64,000 nt of DNA from Agapanthus africanus (taxonomy: Eukaryota > Streptophyta > Magnoliopsida > Asparagales > Amaryllidaceae). Where the stretch lies: the NCBI GenBank assembly GCA_030015575.1, contig JASDDO010000026.1, positions 29,156,079 to 29,220,078 of the forward strand, read 5' to 3'. The notes beneath the pieces were generated by a model, which did not search any database, was not told where the DNA came from, and saw only the letters and a list, made by a program, of their open reading frames with translations. Below are positions 11,242 through 23,100 of the stretch, piece by piece. Numbering within the stretch: position 1 is the first letter of the stretch; the number at the start of each line of letters is the position of its first letter. Both the position numbers and the translations under genes were made by a program.

Positions 11242-11628
11242 GGTGTAGTACTGGTCTGATGTTTTGTACGCGTCCACCGACTTGCGGGCCCGAAGCTCGG
11301 CGATCTTCACCACCTCAAGCGCAGCCTCGATTTCCCTCTTGCTGGCGTCTTTCGCCTTCTTCATTGAGGCGTGACGCTTACCCAGCTCCTCCAACTTACC
11401 CTCCATGGCTCGGTGAGACTCGCCCAGGAGCCGGTAGGACTCCTGGCTCTTGGAGAGCATGAGCTTCCCGGCGGCCAACCGGGTCTCAAGGGCGGCTGTC
11501 TTCTCCTTCTCCTGCAGCAGCTGGAGGCGCAGATCCTCCGCCTCCGAAGAAGACTCCCCCACCTTCTTCATGGTCCGGGCGATCTCCTCGGGTTCCATAT
11601 TGACGATGAGGGCGCAGTGTTGGAGGAC

Positions 11629-11708
11629 CTAAGAAAAGCAACCAATGAGTTTAGAAATGTTCGGGCTAAAAAGAAAAAAATCAAGACAACAACTGAATGG
11701 ATACCTAC
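11629..11708 (-). other. Intron 2 of the T0 antisense gene (80 nt)
   Basis: Donor GTTCAG|GTAGGT and acceptor TGCTTTTCTTAG|G on the minus strand with a T-rich tract before the acceptor. Removal keeps frame (phase 0), joining ..AQEAVQ to VLQHCALIVN... Confidence 0.8.
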
Positions 11709-12148
11709 CTGAACAGCCTCCTGGGCGATAGCGGCGACTTGGGCCTTCACGGTCCCTCACGGAATCTTTCCCCCGGCCGACTGCTCCATGTCCGCGAGCA
11801 AGCTGTCGGCGACGGAAATCCTCGAGGGGACCACGAAGCAGATGTCCCCCTCCTGCACCGGAATCCCCTCGGGGATGTCGGTTGACTGCGTACGGGAAAC
11901 CGTCCTTTTCCTCTTGAGGGAGACCTCGGTCACCTCCTCCTCCTCTCTTACCCGGGGTTCCGGGTCTCGGGCGTGCTTCTAGCAGTCCTCGCGACGGTCA
12001 TCGGGGGCCCAGGGCACTGTGGAGGACTTCGTCGATAGGGACGGTTTCAGGGGCAAGCTCAGGCCTGCTCTGGATAAGGTCACGCCCCCGTCCTTCTTCT
12101 GGGCCGTAGCGCCAATGACAGCAAAGATCTTAGCGCGGTCCATTTGCC

Positions 12149-12242
12149 CTGCAAACAAAGAGTGCACGAGGAGGTTAGTGATGTTAAAAGGGAAAATGAA
12201 AATTACTCAAGTCTAGACAAGTCGTCCAATCTCCTGACTTAC
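12149..12242 (-). other. Intron 1 of the T0 antisense gene (94 nt)
   Basis: Donor TTTGTAG|GTAAGT and acceptor TTTGTTTGCAG|G on the minus strand, AT/T-richer than the exons. Removal joins the frames in phase (..PAHFVG to QMDRAKIF..). The boundary is phase 1. Confidence 0.8.
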
Positions 12243-13220
12243 CTACAAAGTGTGCGGGGCTGAGCCCGTCCCAACTAAGAACCTGCTTGGAAAGAAGGAC
12301 GTCGGCCCGCCGGATTGGCTTCCACATGGATACCGCCCTCGTCTCGGGCAAGGACAACTGCTTCGCCCTCGGGCAATCGGCCTTGTACCACTGTGTAGGC
12401 ACATGCCAATTCTCGCCCTCGGGTGGCCCGACAAATACAAATTTCTCTTTCCATTCGTGAATGGTGGAAGGGACGACTACCACACCCGACCCAGCCACCC
12501 TACCCTTACGCTTTATAAAGGAAAAGTACACCCAGCTCGGCTCGCTCTTACTGGTGCCGGGATGATTTTATTGCAGAGAAAGAAAGTAAGAAGGGTCAAG
12601 CTGAAGAGGATCTCCTCAAGCTTCAGCCGGACCAGAAACCCAAGGAGGATTCTCCACGAGTTTGATGCAAGCTGTCCTGGCGAAAGTTGAAAACAATAAA
12701 GTATCCCGCATACCTCAGTTGGAAAGGGCAGACGCATCCCAGCCCAGAATGTGTCCAGGTACAGAGCAATCTCCTTGCCCTGCACCAGATCCGCCCTCTC
12801 TTCCGCCCTAGCTAAACGTAGCGAATAGCCAGGGGGAATGTGGAAGCGAGCCCGAATCCCAGTAAGCTCGTCCATATTTCTCAAGATGGAGGGCGCGTCG
12901 CTGGCGTTCCCGATGCGCACCTTGGGTGCCCTTGCCGCCGCCTGGCGACGAGCGGCGCGGGTGACCTTGACTCTACGAGAGAGGCCCGACAATGAGGAGG
13001 CGGCAATGGAAACTTCTCGGGAAGAGGTGGAAGAATCCCTAGACTCTAACCTAACTACCTCAACAGACTTCTCAAAAGAAGACATCTAACCTGATTCGAA
13101 ATAAGGAGTCCTCCGAGGAAAGAGCGTGAGGGATCCGATTTAAAGGAAGGAGCGCCGAACAATCTCTCGCAGTAAAGGAAAATAGTGGCGAAAGTATGAA
13201 CCCTAGAGGGATGCCGCCCC

Positions 13221-13230
13221 TATTTATACT
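13221..13230 (-). promoter_or_regulatory. TATA box of the T0 antisense gene
   Basis: Minus strand AGTATAAATA, about 135 bases upstream of the ATG at 13085. This would place transcription start near 13195 and leave a ~110-nt 5' UTR. The gene would be transcribed away from the T0 3' LTR, antisense to the element. Confidence 0.5.
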
Positions 13231-13654
13231 GCTTGGGGGACGCATCCGACAGCTCAGATCGTTTCCCGCCAAAACGAAGATTCGCGTCTGCCAGCCGTCG
13301 ACGCCCCACATGTCGAACGACCATTGGAGACGTCCTTTCGGACGCAAGCGACATCGACGGCCTATCACGTCCGCTAATCGGCATCGGAAGCGTGGCCTGC
13401 GCATCAACGAACGTGCAAGAGAATTGGCGCTCCTCTTTAAATGCACGGTCCTTTCCCTTGATCCGCTGACGTCACCCAAGATACGTGCAAAGATCCAAGC
13501 GTCCGGGATACGACAAGCGGGCTCAAAGATCTGAAACGACGCAACCGCCCTACACCGAGTCGCCCTAGAAATCCGCGCTAACAAATTCTTGACAACAGGG
13601 TGAGCCCGGGAAACCGATCCAGACCACTCTCGACCCGACCCATAAATAGGTCGG
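13231..13654. other. Spacer between the antisense promoter and the T0 polypurine tract
   Basis: GC-rich, non-coding to my eye. The overlapping frames on both strands (about 13196-13534 and 13072-13686) have no recognisable motif and are probably chance ORFs in GC-rich DNA. It would hold the upstream promoter region of the antisense gene. Confidence 0.5.
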
Positions 13655-13670
13655 GACAAGAGTGGGGAGC
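13655..13670 (+). other. Polypurine tract of T0
   Basis: GACAAGAGTGGGGAGC lies just before the LTR start at 13674. Polypurine tracts of this form prime plus-strand DNA synthesis immediately upstream of a gypsy 3' LTR. Confidence 0.6.
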
Positions 13671-13673
13671 TAA

Positions 13674-14456
13674 TGATGATACTCATAAGTGGGAACTCCC
13701 CAGATCATGACGTGTGGCAGATGACGTGTCCCGGGGCTCACGGAAACAGGGCAAGCATCTTACATTGGAGGACATTCCCGGGGTACCGTCCCAAGGCATG
13801 ACCCGACCTTCGAAGGGTCCCTGATCACTCCTATGCTCGCCCCAGTAAAGAACCATTGGCTTGCCTCCGAGCCCTCCTACATGTCGAGCTTCCTCGACCC
13901 CCCGCTCGCTTCCGAGCTATCATAGAACCGAGCTTCCTCGGCCTCCCGCTCGCCTCCGAGCCTCCCGCCGAGCTAAGCCTCCCCAGTTCTACCGAGCAAC
14001 CAAGGACGCAGAGCCTAGCGGCTCCGCGTATCTCTCCAGAAACGAGATATCCGCCACCCGGCATCCCGCGTTCCACGCCGCCTTATCCCCCCATTAACGA
14101 GTGTATCTCGTCATTAACGGGGGGATCCCGTCATTCACGCAGGCGTAACGCCATGGGCGTAACGGCCGACGAAGATTTCGCACCAGCTCGCTCCAAGCGA
14201 ACACTATAAAAACCCCTCTCCCAGATGACTCAGGGAACGCAATTTTATTCCAATAAGCCGCTACTCTGCCCAAATAGCCCGGCTAACTAGATCATCGGAG
14301 AGTCCATGGTGCTACAACCACCCCGGGACTTCTTTTGGAGATAGCTCGGTTTTGCCTCAAAACAAGCCCACTGAGATTCACACGCTCAAGGAGGCAACCC
14401 CCAACACCAATCTCATCCGTTCATCCACGCTCGCGACTGATCGATGGAGGACAACA
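13674..14456 (+). repeat. 3' LTR of T0 (about 780 bp)
   Basis: Starts TGATGATACTCA after the polypurine tract and ends near GAGGACAACA. A TATA box (TATAAA, 14205-14210) sits about 530 bp in. Two 44-bp-spaced copies of CGAGCTTCCTCG..CCGCTCGC occur at 13885 and 13929. The 3' end is a judgement: no second LTR copy is available for comparison, and an end near 14405 (CCCCCAACA) is also possible. Confidence 0.5.
14205..14210 (+). promoter_or_regulatory. TATA box in the T0 LTR
   Basis: CACTATAAAAACCCC in plus orientation, about two thirds into the LTR, the usual place for the U3/R promoter of an LTR element. Confidence 0.5.
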
Positions 14457-17086
14457 TCTGAAGGAGATCCTGATCTCCATCAGCAGATGTCACGCATTCA
14501 ATATTAAATTATCCTTAACTCCCTTTAATTATCTTATAAAAAGCTTTTATTCTTCTTTTCAAAATGATAGAAAAAGTAATTAGTCTGGTTGTTAGAACAT
14601 AATTTTCATGAAATGGTATTAATGCTGGTGTCCTAAAAATCTGTACGAGTGTCTTAAGTATTTCTGTACTTGATGAGCTTGATTTGCATATATATACTTG
14701 TAGATAATTCGAATGTTAAAGATACAAACTAGCAGATAGCTCTGTTTGCCAAATTCTGAACACCTGATGCCTAAATCAATAATCATGATGCGATAAAGTT
14801 TATTCTGCAAAATATACCCTAAGATAAAAGTATTTGTTCTATATATATCTAGCTAAAGTAATGACCTAATTCGCTTGCAGATTGTAATTGAGTTGATCAT
14901 CATGATTGAATCTCCTTTATTTGCCACATTTTCTATCCTATCCTAAGAAATTCCTTTGAGAAAACTTCATAGAAATCCTACAAATAAAGTAGAAAAGGTT
15001 CAACATAAAGTAGCTTTTGGCCATTATTCTTTCCAAAAAAGGCTTTGATAAAAAGGTGAACAAATAAGTTAGTAGTTGTTTACACTCTTTTCCCATTGTT
15101 AACATGCACTTTACCACTTTAATTAACTTCAAAAGATAACCAGCATCATTTCTTGTTTTCCTCAGAAGCTAAAGAGAAGTAAGATACATGCTCAAGTTTT
15201 TAATTAACAAAGTGATCTTCTTACTTAATTAAATCATGAAAAAAGAGGAGGAATCTTAACAAAAGACACACCCCTTTTATGCGCAGCTTTTTATCTACCG
15301 TGCTCTTTGTTATATATGCTGGAGCAGTTATATATAACCTTAAATATCCATTGCAATTCATATAATATTAGTTGAATATTAATAAAATTTTATAGTTGCA
15401 CTTAATGATATAGTATGTGGGTATTGTTATTTAGTTATAACTGTTATAATATCCTTAGAAATTATATTGTTAAATTATACACTGCGATATGTCACTTGCA
15501 TAGAGATATGACTTAATTAAGTGATTTCTTAAATAATGTACTCAACCTACAATTAGCATAGGATAGTTAGAATGTTACAGGTTATCATGCATGACACTGA
15601 CATATGAGATATTGTGGTGTGTCTCAATCACCGAGAATTGAGATTCGTTAGGTATATGTCATGAGCACATATAATGATACGTGTAGTACATAACAATGTT
15701 TGAATTCTATATGATATGTCACCTACGAGATGTAGAATTCAAACTGTAACATAGTCCCTTGACTTGATAATATTGTAGTTTTCGATTTGTTGATAAGTGA
15801 GTTTTGATATGATAGTCAGTCTTGTCGATTAGATAAGAAGAATAAACCTGAAATATTAGACTGCTTGAATATATATTTAGAAAAACTATGGATGTTTAGA
15901 AAGGATTCGACATTCTCATATTGATGAGAATAAGTTTACTGTTCAATCCTATGAAAACTTCAAATCTTGTACATGTATTTTGGAAATAAAAAGTATAAAT
16001 TAGGGAAAATGTATTGTATCACAACCCTATAAAAAAAATGGCTATAGTAGACCATAAAAGATAAGAGAAAAAATAATTAAGAATTATTTAAAACTTCTCC
16101 TCTTAAAATAATTAAAAGGGTTCCTATCCTCCTACGCGCAATTGTGATAGCTTCAAAAGCTTATTATTTTGCTGGTATGTTTTTTATTATTCATATTGAT
16201 AAATTCTTAAAGATCATATGAACCGTTTCCGCTGCTGTACGCATATGATTTACTTCAATTTATACTTTTATTTACATATCTTTTTGCGCGTGTGTAGTTT
16301 GAACTTCTGTTACTTTGCTTGCCTCTTCGTCATGTTGTGCTTTTTTAATTTTATGGTGCATGCATGCGTTGGCATTAAAAGCTTAAAGGAATATTATTGC
16401 TTCAGAGCATGATTACATGTAAGTTGGCTAGCATTGAAGAACAAGACATGACCACCTTTTTGAGTTCATTCATGTGTCGTTGATTGGCTTGCACTTCTCT
16501 GCAACATGGACCTGGATATGCACTGTATCCTGTTAGTTTCTTTTGAGGCTATATGCTAAGCTAGAAACTTGCCTTCTCTTTTTTGCTCCAAAAACACGGA
16601 ACCCTGTTCAACCGCAAATTGTATCTATAAATGCTAAAACCCTCTCTCTATCAATAATAATTGACTAACTCGCTTAATTTCTTTTGTTTTTCTTCTTTAT
16701 GCAAACCATATATTATAAATCCAAAGTCACTCACCGGAGAAAAGGAAAGGAGATAGGTAGAATTGAACTGATATCTATGATCAAAAGAAAAAAAGAATGT
16801 AAAAAATTAAGGAAAAATTCGCTGAAAAAATTAATGGTAAAATGTATGTTTATCAAATATAGGGAGTACTTTGCTGATCTTAGAGCAGAAGTGGGGAGTT
16901 TCGTGCATTAGATCTATCCTTTCCTTTAAAGCTAAGCTGCGGGCAACTCTCTCATTTTTTGCTCTCAGCCCAAGATACTCCCTGATTTTATGAAATTGCA
17001 CTTTAATTACTTCCTTTTTAATAGATGTTCCATACATTTGTAAATCATTTTCCTTTTCAAAGCATTCATCGATATGTGTGTTTCAG
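14457..17086. other. AT-rich DNA between T0 and the CACTA terminus, unassigned
   Basis: About 2.6 kb with only short chance frames on both strands. There is a near-palindrome at 14454-14488 (CATCTGAAGGAGATC facing GATCTCCATCAGCAGATG). I see no RNA gene, no recognised repeat boundary and no protein motif. Part of 15560-16000 has the texture of an old LTR, but I cannot support that. Confidence 0.5.
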
Positions 17087-17100
17087 TACTACAATAATGG

Positions 17101-17580
17101 CTTGTCCCTACGGATTTAGCCGTAGGGGCAAACCACTGTCTCTACGGATATATCCGTAGGGACATAAAACTCCACCGTAAATCCAAAATCCGCAGGTACA
17201 AGTTTTCGCCCTGAACATGCCCCTACGGAATAATAATTGCCCACACACCTTACTCCGTAGGGACATTTATCCCTACGGATTACTTCGTAAGGACATGATC
17301 TTTATTTAATTTATTGGTTTATAAAATAAAATACTTACCCATACGGATTTATCCGTAGGGCCTGATAAATGCTCCTACGGATTTATCCGTAGATCCAGAT
17401 AAATACCCCTACGGATTAATTCGTAGGGGCATGTTTTACCCCTATTACTGAATCCATAGGGACAAAATATCAGGTATCCTGATATTTTGTCCCTACGGCT
17501 ACCAGTGTAGGGGCAAACATTACACCTACGGATGAATCGTAGGTGCAATAGATCGCCCTACGGATTAATCCGTAAGAACA
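17101..17580. repeat. CACTA subterminal repeats, about 12 imperfect palindromes
   Basis: Units of 20-25 bp built as CCCTACGGAT-N-ATCCGTAGGG recur near 17105, 17142, 17221, 17271, 17340, 17372, 17408, 17490, 17521 and 17554, with further degenerate units near 17172 and 17439. Each unit is nearly self-complementary. In CACTA elements, subterminal repeats are binding sites of the TNPA-type protein. Spacing is irregular (roughly 30-70 bp). Confidence 0.8.
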
Positions 17581-17599
17581 AAATATAAGGGTTTTTTTT

Positions 17600-17839
17600 A
17601 AAAATGGGCTTCATGTTTTTTCTTTGTCATGTGCACAATAATATATATATCATATAACCAAATACATAAATATTCATAATCAACATCTCACACATAATAT
17701 ATAAAAGAAATAAACAAATAGAATACGATATCAATCTAAATTATCGTGAACAAACAAACAATCACCAATATCATCCAAAATATATACAATATGTATCAGA
17801 TAAGTACATACATTCTCAAAACTAATAAAAAAAGATACC
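17600..17839. other. 3' flank of the CACTA gene
   Basis: AT-rich sequence between the subterminal repeats and the stop codon at 17840, probably 3' UTR of the Transposase_24-like gene. No poly(A) signal could be assigned with confidence. Confidence 0.4.
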
Positions 17840-17884
17840 CTAACTCGGTCCAGCTCCCCCACCTCTGATAAATGTCGTAATCTG
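17840..17884 (-). pseudogene. Last codons of the CACTA Transposase_24-like gene, separated by Copia C
   Basis: Minus strand from 17884 reads CAG ATT ACG ACA TTT ATC and continues, 14 sense codons then TAG (17842-17840). It continues in frame the coding sequence that stops at 27459 on the other side of Copia C. The first five bases (CAGAT) are the target-site duplication. Read without the element, the junction is ..CTG ATG TGC CAG ATT ACG.., with no frame break. Confidence 0.7.
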
Positions 17885-20002
17885 TGTAAGTCTACGGTAG
17901 CGCCCCGGCCGTCTACAGACGCCAAATGCGGAACAAAAACTTTTTAACTGGCGCTATCGTATACTTTAACCCGGATCTACCATTATTACTAAACTAACAA
18001 ACTGTAAAGAGTGTAGAAAGGTTATACCGAACGATTCGAGTCCTTCGTTCTTTAACAATCATCCTATGCTCCGTTGCGGCTGCTCCGATCTCGTCGATCT
18101 CCGATCTGCTCGTCCAGGTGGCACCACGTCAACGATTCTTTAAACGGGCTCCCGCCTCTGACTCGAGGCAACCCGGTCGTCAAGTTTGCTAAAAGAGACG
18201 ACCAAGAATGATATAGAGAATGAGTAGATGACTTTGTCTCACTTCGTCCAAAGCCGTGGACGATCGGTTAATGAAGTTGCCGATGGAAATGAAATGGAAC
18301 AAGAAATGAACTATGAAATTTCCATGCATCCAAAACTTTAGTCTTTTCTTTTTAACAACCATAATCTTTTTCAAGTGAGTAAGTGGAGGAGGAGAGGAGG
18401 CCGACCACTTATATGGAGGAGGAGGATGAGTGTAGGAGCAATCAAGGAGGTGACCATAAACAAAGATCAACAACAAATATCCTAAAGCAAAACAAAACAC
18501 ATTAATGAAATGAATGACTCACTAAACCTAGTTATCCATTCATTAATGCAAAGATGAGTCACCCGCCACCTCATCACCCTATTCACCATTTCTAGAACCT
18601 TCTAAAAGCATGACTCACCCTCATCCAAGAAAAGATAAATCCGTCTTTAACCGAATGTTAAAAGACGGCTGATAGAAAACTGGAAACTGGCAACTTCCAA
18701 AAGTGATCCTGAAACGACTTTCAGGATAACCCCGTATCTGTATAAATATACCCGCATTTGTATTACGACTGAATACAAATGCAACTGAGACAAAGATATT
18801 ATATCTACTCAATACAATACTCGGATCCGGCTTAAACCAAAGCCGACCAGTATCATCTGCCCGAAAAATAACACGTACGTAAACGCACGTGCATTTTCCG
18901 AACCCTGCCATAAAACCATACGGCCTCTACAACGTTTCACCCGAACTTGGGAAACTGTCTGTGGGGGACTCTAATGACTCGTCAGTACCATGGCAGTGGG
19001 TTTAACCACAAACCGTCAGCGGCACTAGCTATGCGTAACGGCTGCCCATGGACTGACCTCAAGGGAGGCCGATGAGCGAACTCATTCGGAAACCCTACTG
19101 AGCCTAACAGTGACAATGTATATACAGTCCGGTCCATTCGTCAATGAGTATCGCATATCTGCCTAGGGGGCTAGTAACGTCAGACCCCCAATAGCAGTAT
19201 AAGTCGTGTCGGAGTGTAGCCCAATAACACCCTGAGATACTACTGGAGTACCTACCAGTAAATCTCCTGCCATGGCCATGGACTTTGTGTAATGGCTCTC
19301 CTAGACACAGCACGACCTCGCCCCCAATACCGGAAGAGACGAATCCCCTGCTGATCCGCTCACGTGCCTCCATATGGCTCGGGACTGTACCCAAAAACTA
19401 CCTGTTTGCACGACTCCTTTGAGCCGTGGTAGGGTAGAAATCAAAGCACATTGGGATTTACACGAGACAAATGACGACCTCAGGTCGATGAACTAACCTG
19501 TACACATGTCACCAGGGAACTGCTATCTGACGATATGTATAATACCAACTAGCAGATTCCCGGCGAGTCCTGTCCGGTGTACTCATAACCCAATGAGCAC
19601 CTGTATACATCTTAGGTGATCCAACTGACAGCAGTGGCTTGTGAGACCGGCCACCGTCCCTCGTCGGGATCTCGACTGTACACACTAGTCTACTCCGGAG
19701 TATCGATGCCCTGTTTCGAAACTCCCACGACTAGGGACCACAATTAAGGATATGCATATAAACCACCCAACTCTCACGTATATGATCGCCATCATACTGT
19801 TGGTAGTAAAGCAAGATCCTAAGGGCTCTATCAAAGTGTAACATGTAATCAGTCACCTGAACATGTACACGACTGATAAAGGCAAATCAGATAGTATATT
19901 ATCATCTCGAGTAAGACTGTCCAACCGGTATAGGTCCTCCGCAATCATTGAAATCACGTACCTGCGATCCAATAATTGACTCTGAGGGCACTATCTCCAG
20001 CA
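17885..20002 (-). repeat. 3' LTR of Copia C
   Basis: Minus-strand ends TGCTGGAGATAG (20002) and CGTAGACTTACA (17885). It differs from the 5' LTR by scattered substitutions only. The first bases TGCTGG correspond to TGTTGG in the other LTR. The frames at 18189-18500, 18621-18911 and 19104-19394 have counterparts in the other LTR simply because the DNA is duplicated. Confidence 0.93.
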
Positions 20003-20013
20003 ATCTCCCACTT
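20003..20013 (-). other. Polypurine tract of Copia C
   Basis: Minus strand AAGTGGGAGAT directly precedes the 3' LTR, the usual copia form (AAGTGGGAGATTG). Confidence 0.85.
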
Positions 20014-20059
20014 GCACTCAAGGCTAATTATTGCGATGTCGACTACTCACAGCCCGTGT

Positions 20060-20960
20060 GAAACCGAACATCCAACTTCTCTACTAATCAGTTTCACAAA
20101 GCCCGTTTGTAAAACTATTGTGTTCGAGAAATAGCCTCAGTGAGTGGATCCGCCTAGATGTTTCTTTCTATGTCTCTCTAAATCTCAAGTTCGCGGAGAA
20201 AGCCATCTCCCGAATCGAGTAATACCTGTCTTAAAATATGTCTGGATATCTGATGGGACCTAGTTCATAAATGAACTCCAAATCCAAACTTCTTAGACTG
20301 TATCGATCACTGAACCTAATCAGTATCCGGCACCATGCCACCCACAGTATCCTCTTGGACCACCTGTCCATAATACCGTTCCTCATCAGAAGGAAAACTA
20401 TAACTCTGACAATCACTCTGTCAACCATGTCACCTTTGAAGCCTGGAATGATAACCGTCTCCCGAATGAGGCTGCCATCATCAAATCCGTAGAACATGTA
20501 CTTATGTTCCATAACTGCTTCCTTATGTTTCTCCAGGATTGGATTAATACAAACTTATTGCATCTAGTGCAAAAACAACATTTGGTATGGTACTTGACAT
20601 CTCATGATTGACTCAATTGCCTAAGCAGGTGATCTGCCAATCATGCACATCCCTCTCCGCTTTAGTCTGTAAGACATCTTTAGAGAGGGTGACTCCATTA
20701 CCTGCAGGTACACTACCATGCTAGGAGTCATCTATTCTAAAAACCATTAGAATACTGTCAAAGTACCCACATTGGGAAACTACCCAAATCCAGATCTAAA
20801 AAAACATAGATCTAGAAACCAGAATGTCAAATATTATATCCATATCCTGTCTGGAGAAACAACTGTGTGACGACCACAGTGCAACCGATCGTAGTATAAG
20901 AATTTTACTTCCTATTCTGTGTATGTCATCCAGATACCATGACATCACACCCTACTACCT
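20060..20960 (-). pseudogene. Copia C pol remnant: reverse transcriptase/RNase H end
   Basis: Decayed C-terminal pol of a copia element. On the minus strand, in several frames, one reads YLDDIHRIGS (a reverse-transcriptase YVDD relative), then a TIPNVVFALDAISLY stretch ending in SNPG, a GFKGDMVDR..FLLMRNG block matching the RNase H region, and ADPLTEAISR, the usual end of copia RNase H. Stops and frame changes are frequent, so no product is possible. Position next to the polypurine tract agrees with a copia pol 3' end. The identification rests on motif order, not on an alignment. Confidence 0.65.
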
Positions 20961-23100
20961 TCTTAACAGATCCATCCCCTATCCTGATTGAAGTCAAACC
21001 CATGACTGTCACATCAAAATCAGATGATCTATCTCCGCTATAACTGCTCAAGTCTATAAATAGATATAAGCATCTTGCCCACTATGCTTCCGCTGCTCCC
21101 ACTGACTACGACAACCCTCCTACCGGGTCTCATATCCTGGAACAACAGTAGTGTCAAGTCTGGGTAAACAAGATCCTCCCTGTCACCGTCCTTGAGGCTA
21201 CCGGAGTACCTCTCGGGTGTCTGAGGTTACCCACCATATCTGCGGAGTGGCTATTGGAATGTCAAACCTGATTGAATATATAGGTCCTATTAAATTTTCC
21301 GTAATCGTTCGCTATTCTGGAATTACTTCCAGTTCTACCATACTCCTACTACTGTTTTCTGAAAAAGATCCATTTTACTAAAACTGTGGCAAGTCAAGAA
21401 CAATATCCCTATTGATCTTCCAAATGGTAGAATATCAACCCTCGTCATAGCCAGGGTCAACCCACAAACAGCCATTACAGAAACGTGCCCTGAGTTATCC
21501 AGAGTATGGTTTTAAGTATAAGCTGGACAACTCCCCGTACCTTAATATCTTTTAAGGTACGAACTATTCTATATCCAATATAGAAACTTTGGCACTTATT
21601 TAATTGGAACCATATTCAAATCATGCAGCTGTCTCCAGTGTATATCATCTTTAATGGAAAGAGGCTAATCAGCATTACTCAACTCAGGAATCCATCCAAT
21701 TATGAGTAACCTGAAAAAGAAACACGTTTCTCAAAACCATCACTATCATCTGAATACCAATCACAAGAATCTACATCTTCGATCTCTTTGAAGAATCCCG
21801 ATACTTGTGATACCTGGTTCTCTACTTTATTCTTATACTCACAACTTCTCAAAACTTAGACCATGTATTTCTACGAAACACTTGTCTAAAAACTAGAGAA
21901 GTTCTAAGTAAACAGAACATAGTACGAGGACCTACCCCTTTGTCCTGAAGGACACTTGGAAAACATACAATACTCTGTATAAGTCCGCTGAGTTAAACAA
22001 CTCAAAACCTGTGTGTCGTAGGTTGAAAACTGTACCCTGGAGATTTCCTCAAATATCACCAATTACAACGAATTCCGATATAATGAGGATGATCACCTAA
22101 CTCCCAATAACTTACTCCCACTCATCATCTGTAAAACCATACAGATATGAGAATGAAACCTGGTAAATACATACCCTGGAGTAAGTATCCAATCGGGAAA
22201 ACAATTTTCCTTTAACAATGCACTGAAACATGAAAATGTTTCGTAGGGGTATCCTGGTATTCATAGTAATGCCTCTTCCATAATCCAATTCATGACTTCA
22301 ACCGTATATTTTATTGCCGTCTCTCCAAATCCCTTTATTTGTTTTTAGTCGTTACCTTCTGTACACCATCGTTAGGCTAAATGGTTTTCTTCCTTCCCTA
22401 CCGTTCGGCACCAGCCTATGGTTTGGAAGTAGACTATCCAGTAAGCATAATAGGTGTACCCTCCTAAACCAAGGAGAGCTCGCATCTTGAGAGAAAGTGA
22501 TGATAAAAGACAACTGAATAATACCTTATTCCTTTAAAGGTGAAATAGAAGTGGCGATGAAGTACGCGGTTTGGTCGTGAATAATAACAGTCGCAATTTA
22601 CTTTGCCCTCTTTCTAATCCCTTTATTTTGTCTTTACATATTACCTTCTGCACACCCTACTTAGGCTAATTGGTTTTCTTCATTCCCTACCTTTCGGCAC
22701 CTGCCTATGGTTTGGAATAAGACTATCCAATAAGCGTAATAGGTGTACTCTCCTAAACTAAGGAGCTCTCGCAACCTGAGAGAAGGTGATAATAAAAGAC
22801 AACTGAATAAACTAATTCTTTTTCTCCTAAACCTGGATCCATCCTCGAAGAAGTCCCTTCGAGTTCGTATATAACCATACGATGGATCTATCCACTGGAA
22901 GTGGATGTCCGTAGTAATACGGGTGTTCTGAGAAATGCAAAGGGTAGAAGAAGGAGTGGCAATGACTTATGCAACATAGACAATCCAAAAGCCAGTATTT
23001 TAAGAAGGTTCGGTCAACCTGGTCACTGAGTCATAGTCTAGGGTCGGTCAAAAGTCGCTGCCAAAGAGAGAGAGAAAAGAAACACTCTGCGTGCACTCTA
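20961..23100 (-). other. Copia C interior, non-coding as it stands
   Basis: Expected place of gag, protease, integrase and the reverse-transcriptase start. No open frame above about 70 codons on the coding strand and no motif I trust. The sequence is dominated by a ~220-bp direct duplication (22312-22811). Confidence 0.55.
22312..22811. repeat. Direct duplication of about 210-220 bp in Copia C
   Basis: 22312-22533 and 22604-22811 align over their length, for example CGGCACC.GCCTATGGTTTGGAA and GAGAGAA.GTGAT.ATAAAAGAC. Offset is about 285 bp with roughly 80% identity by eye, so the duplication is older than the LTR pair. Confidence 0.8.

Larger units (their letters stand above)
11242..13085 (-). 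pseudogene. Antisense accessory gene of T0: putative gypsy-type transposon domain (PF04195-like) plus coiled coil
   Basis: Three exons can be read: 13085-12243, 12148-11709 and 11628 to the A2 insertion at 11241. Exon 1 encodes a low-complexity Ser/Arg-rich start, then the domain with landmarks FHIPPGYSLRLARAEERAD, AGMRLPFPTEVCGILYCF, NSWRILLGFLV and WKEKFVFVGPPEGENWHVP. I match these to the Pfam family called putative gypsy type transposon (PF04195). Exon 3 encodes about 120 residues of Glu/Lys/Ala-rich heptads, a coiled coil. Defects are a 1-base frameshift near 12555, a TAG near 11980, a TGA near 11753, and truncation by the copia LTR, whose TGTTAG gives the final stop. A TATA box lies 5' at 13221-13230. 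The protein's function is not known to me. Confidence 0.72.
11242..14456 (+). mobile_element. Tat-lineage element T0, 3' end: antisense accessory gene, polypurine tract and 3' LTR
   Basis: Plus-strand element recognised by a polypurine tract (13655-13670), a TG..CA LTR with TATA box, and an antisense gene for a PF04195-like protein just inside the 3' LTR. Extra antisense reading frames between pol and the 3' LTR are known in Tat-group elements. The gag-pol part would lie left of 11242 and is displaced by Copia A2. Base composition is clearly GC-richer than the surroundings. T0 is the oldest layer of the left stack. Confidence 0.6.

Noticed and set aside
13072..13686. 204-codon minus-strand ORF
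   Set aside because: It overlaps the promoter and 5' end of the spliced T0 antisense gene in another frame, has no motif, and is GC-rich chance coding.
15560..16000. Old copia LTR
   Set aside because: Only a general resemblance in texture. No ends, primer site or duplication could be found.
18189..19394. ORFs repeated at 25644-26849 that look like conserved proteins
   Set aside because: They are duplicated because the two Copia C LTRs are duplicates. No domain, and they lie in LTR sequence.
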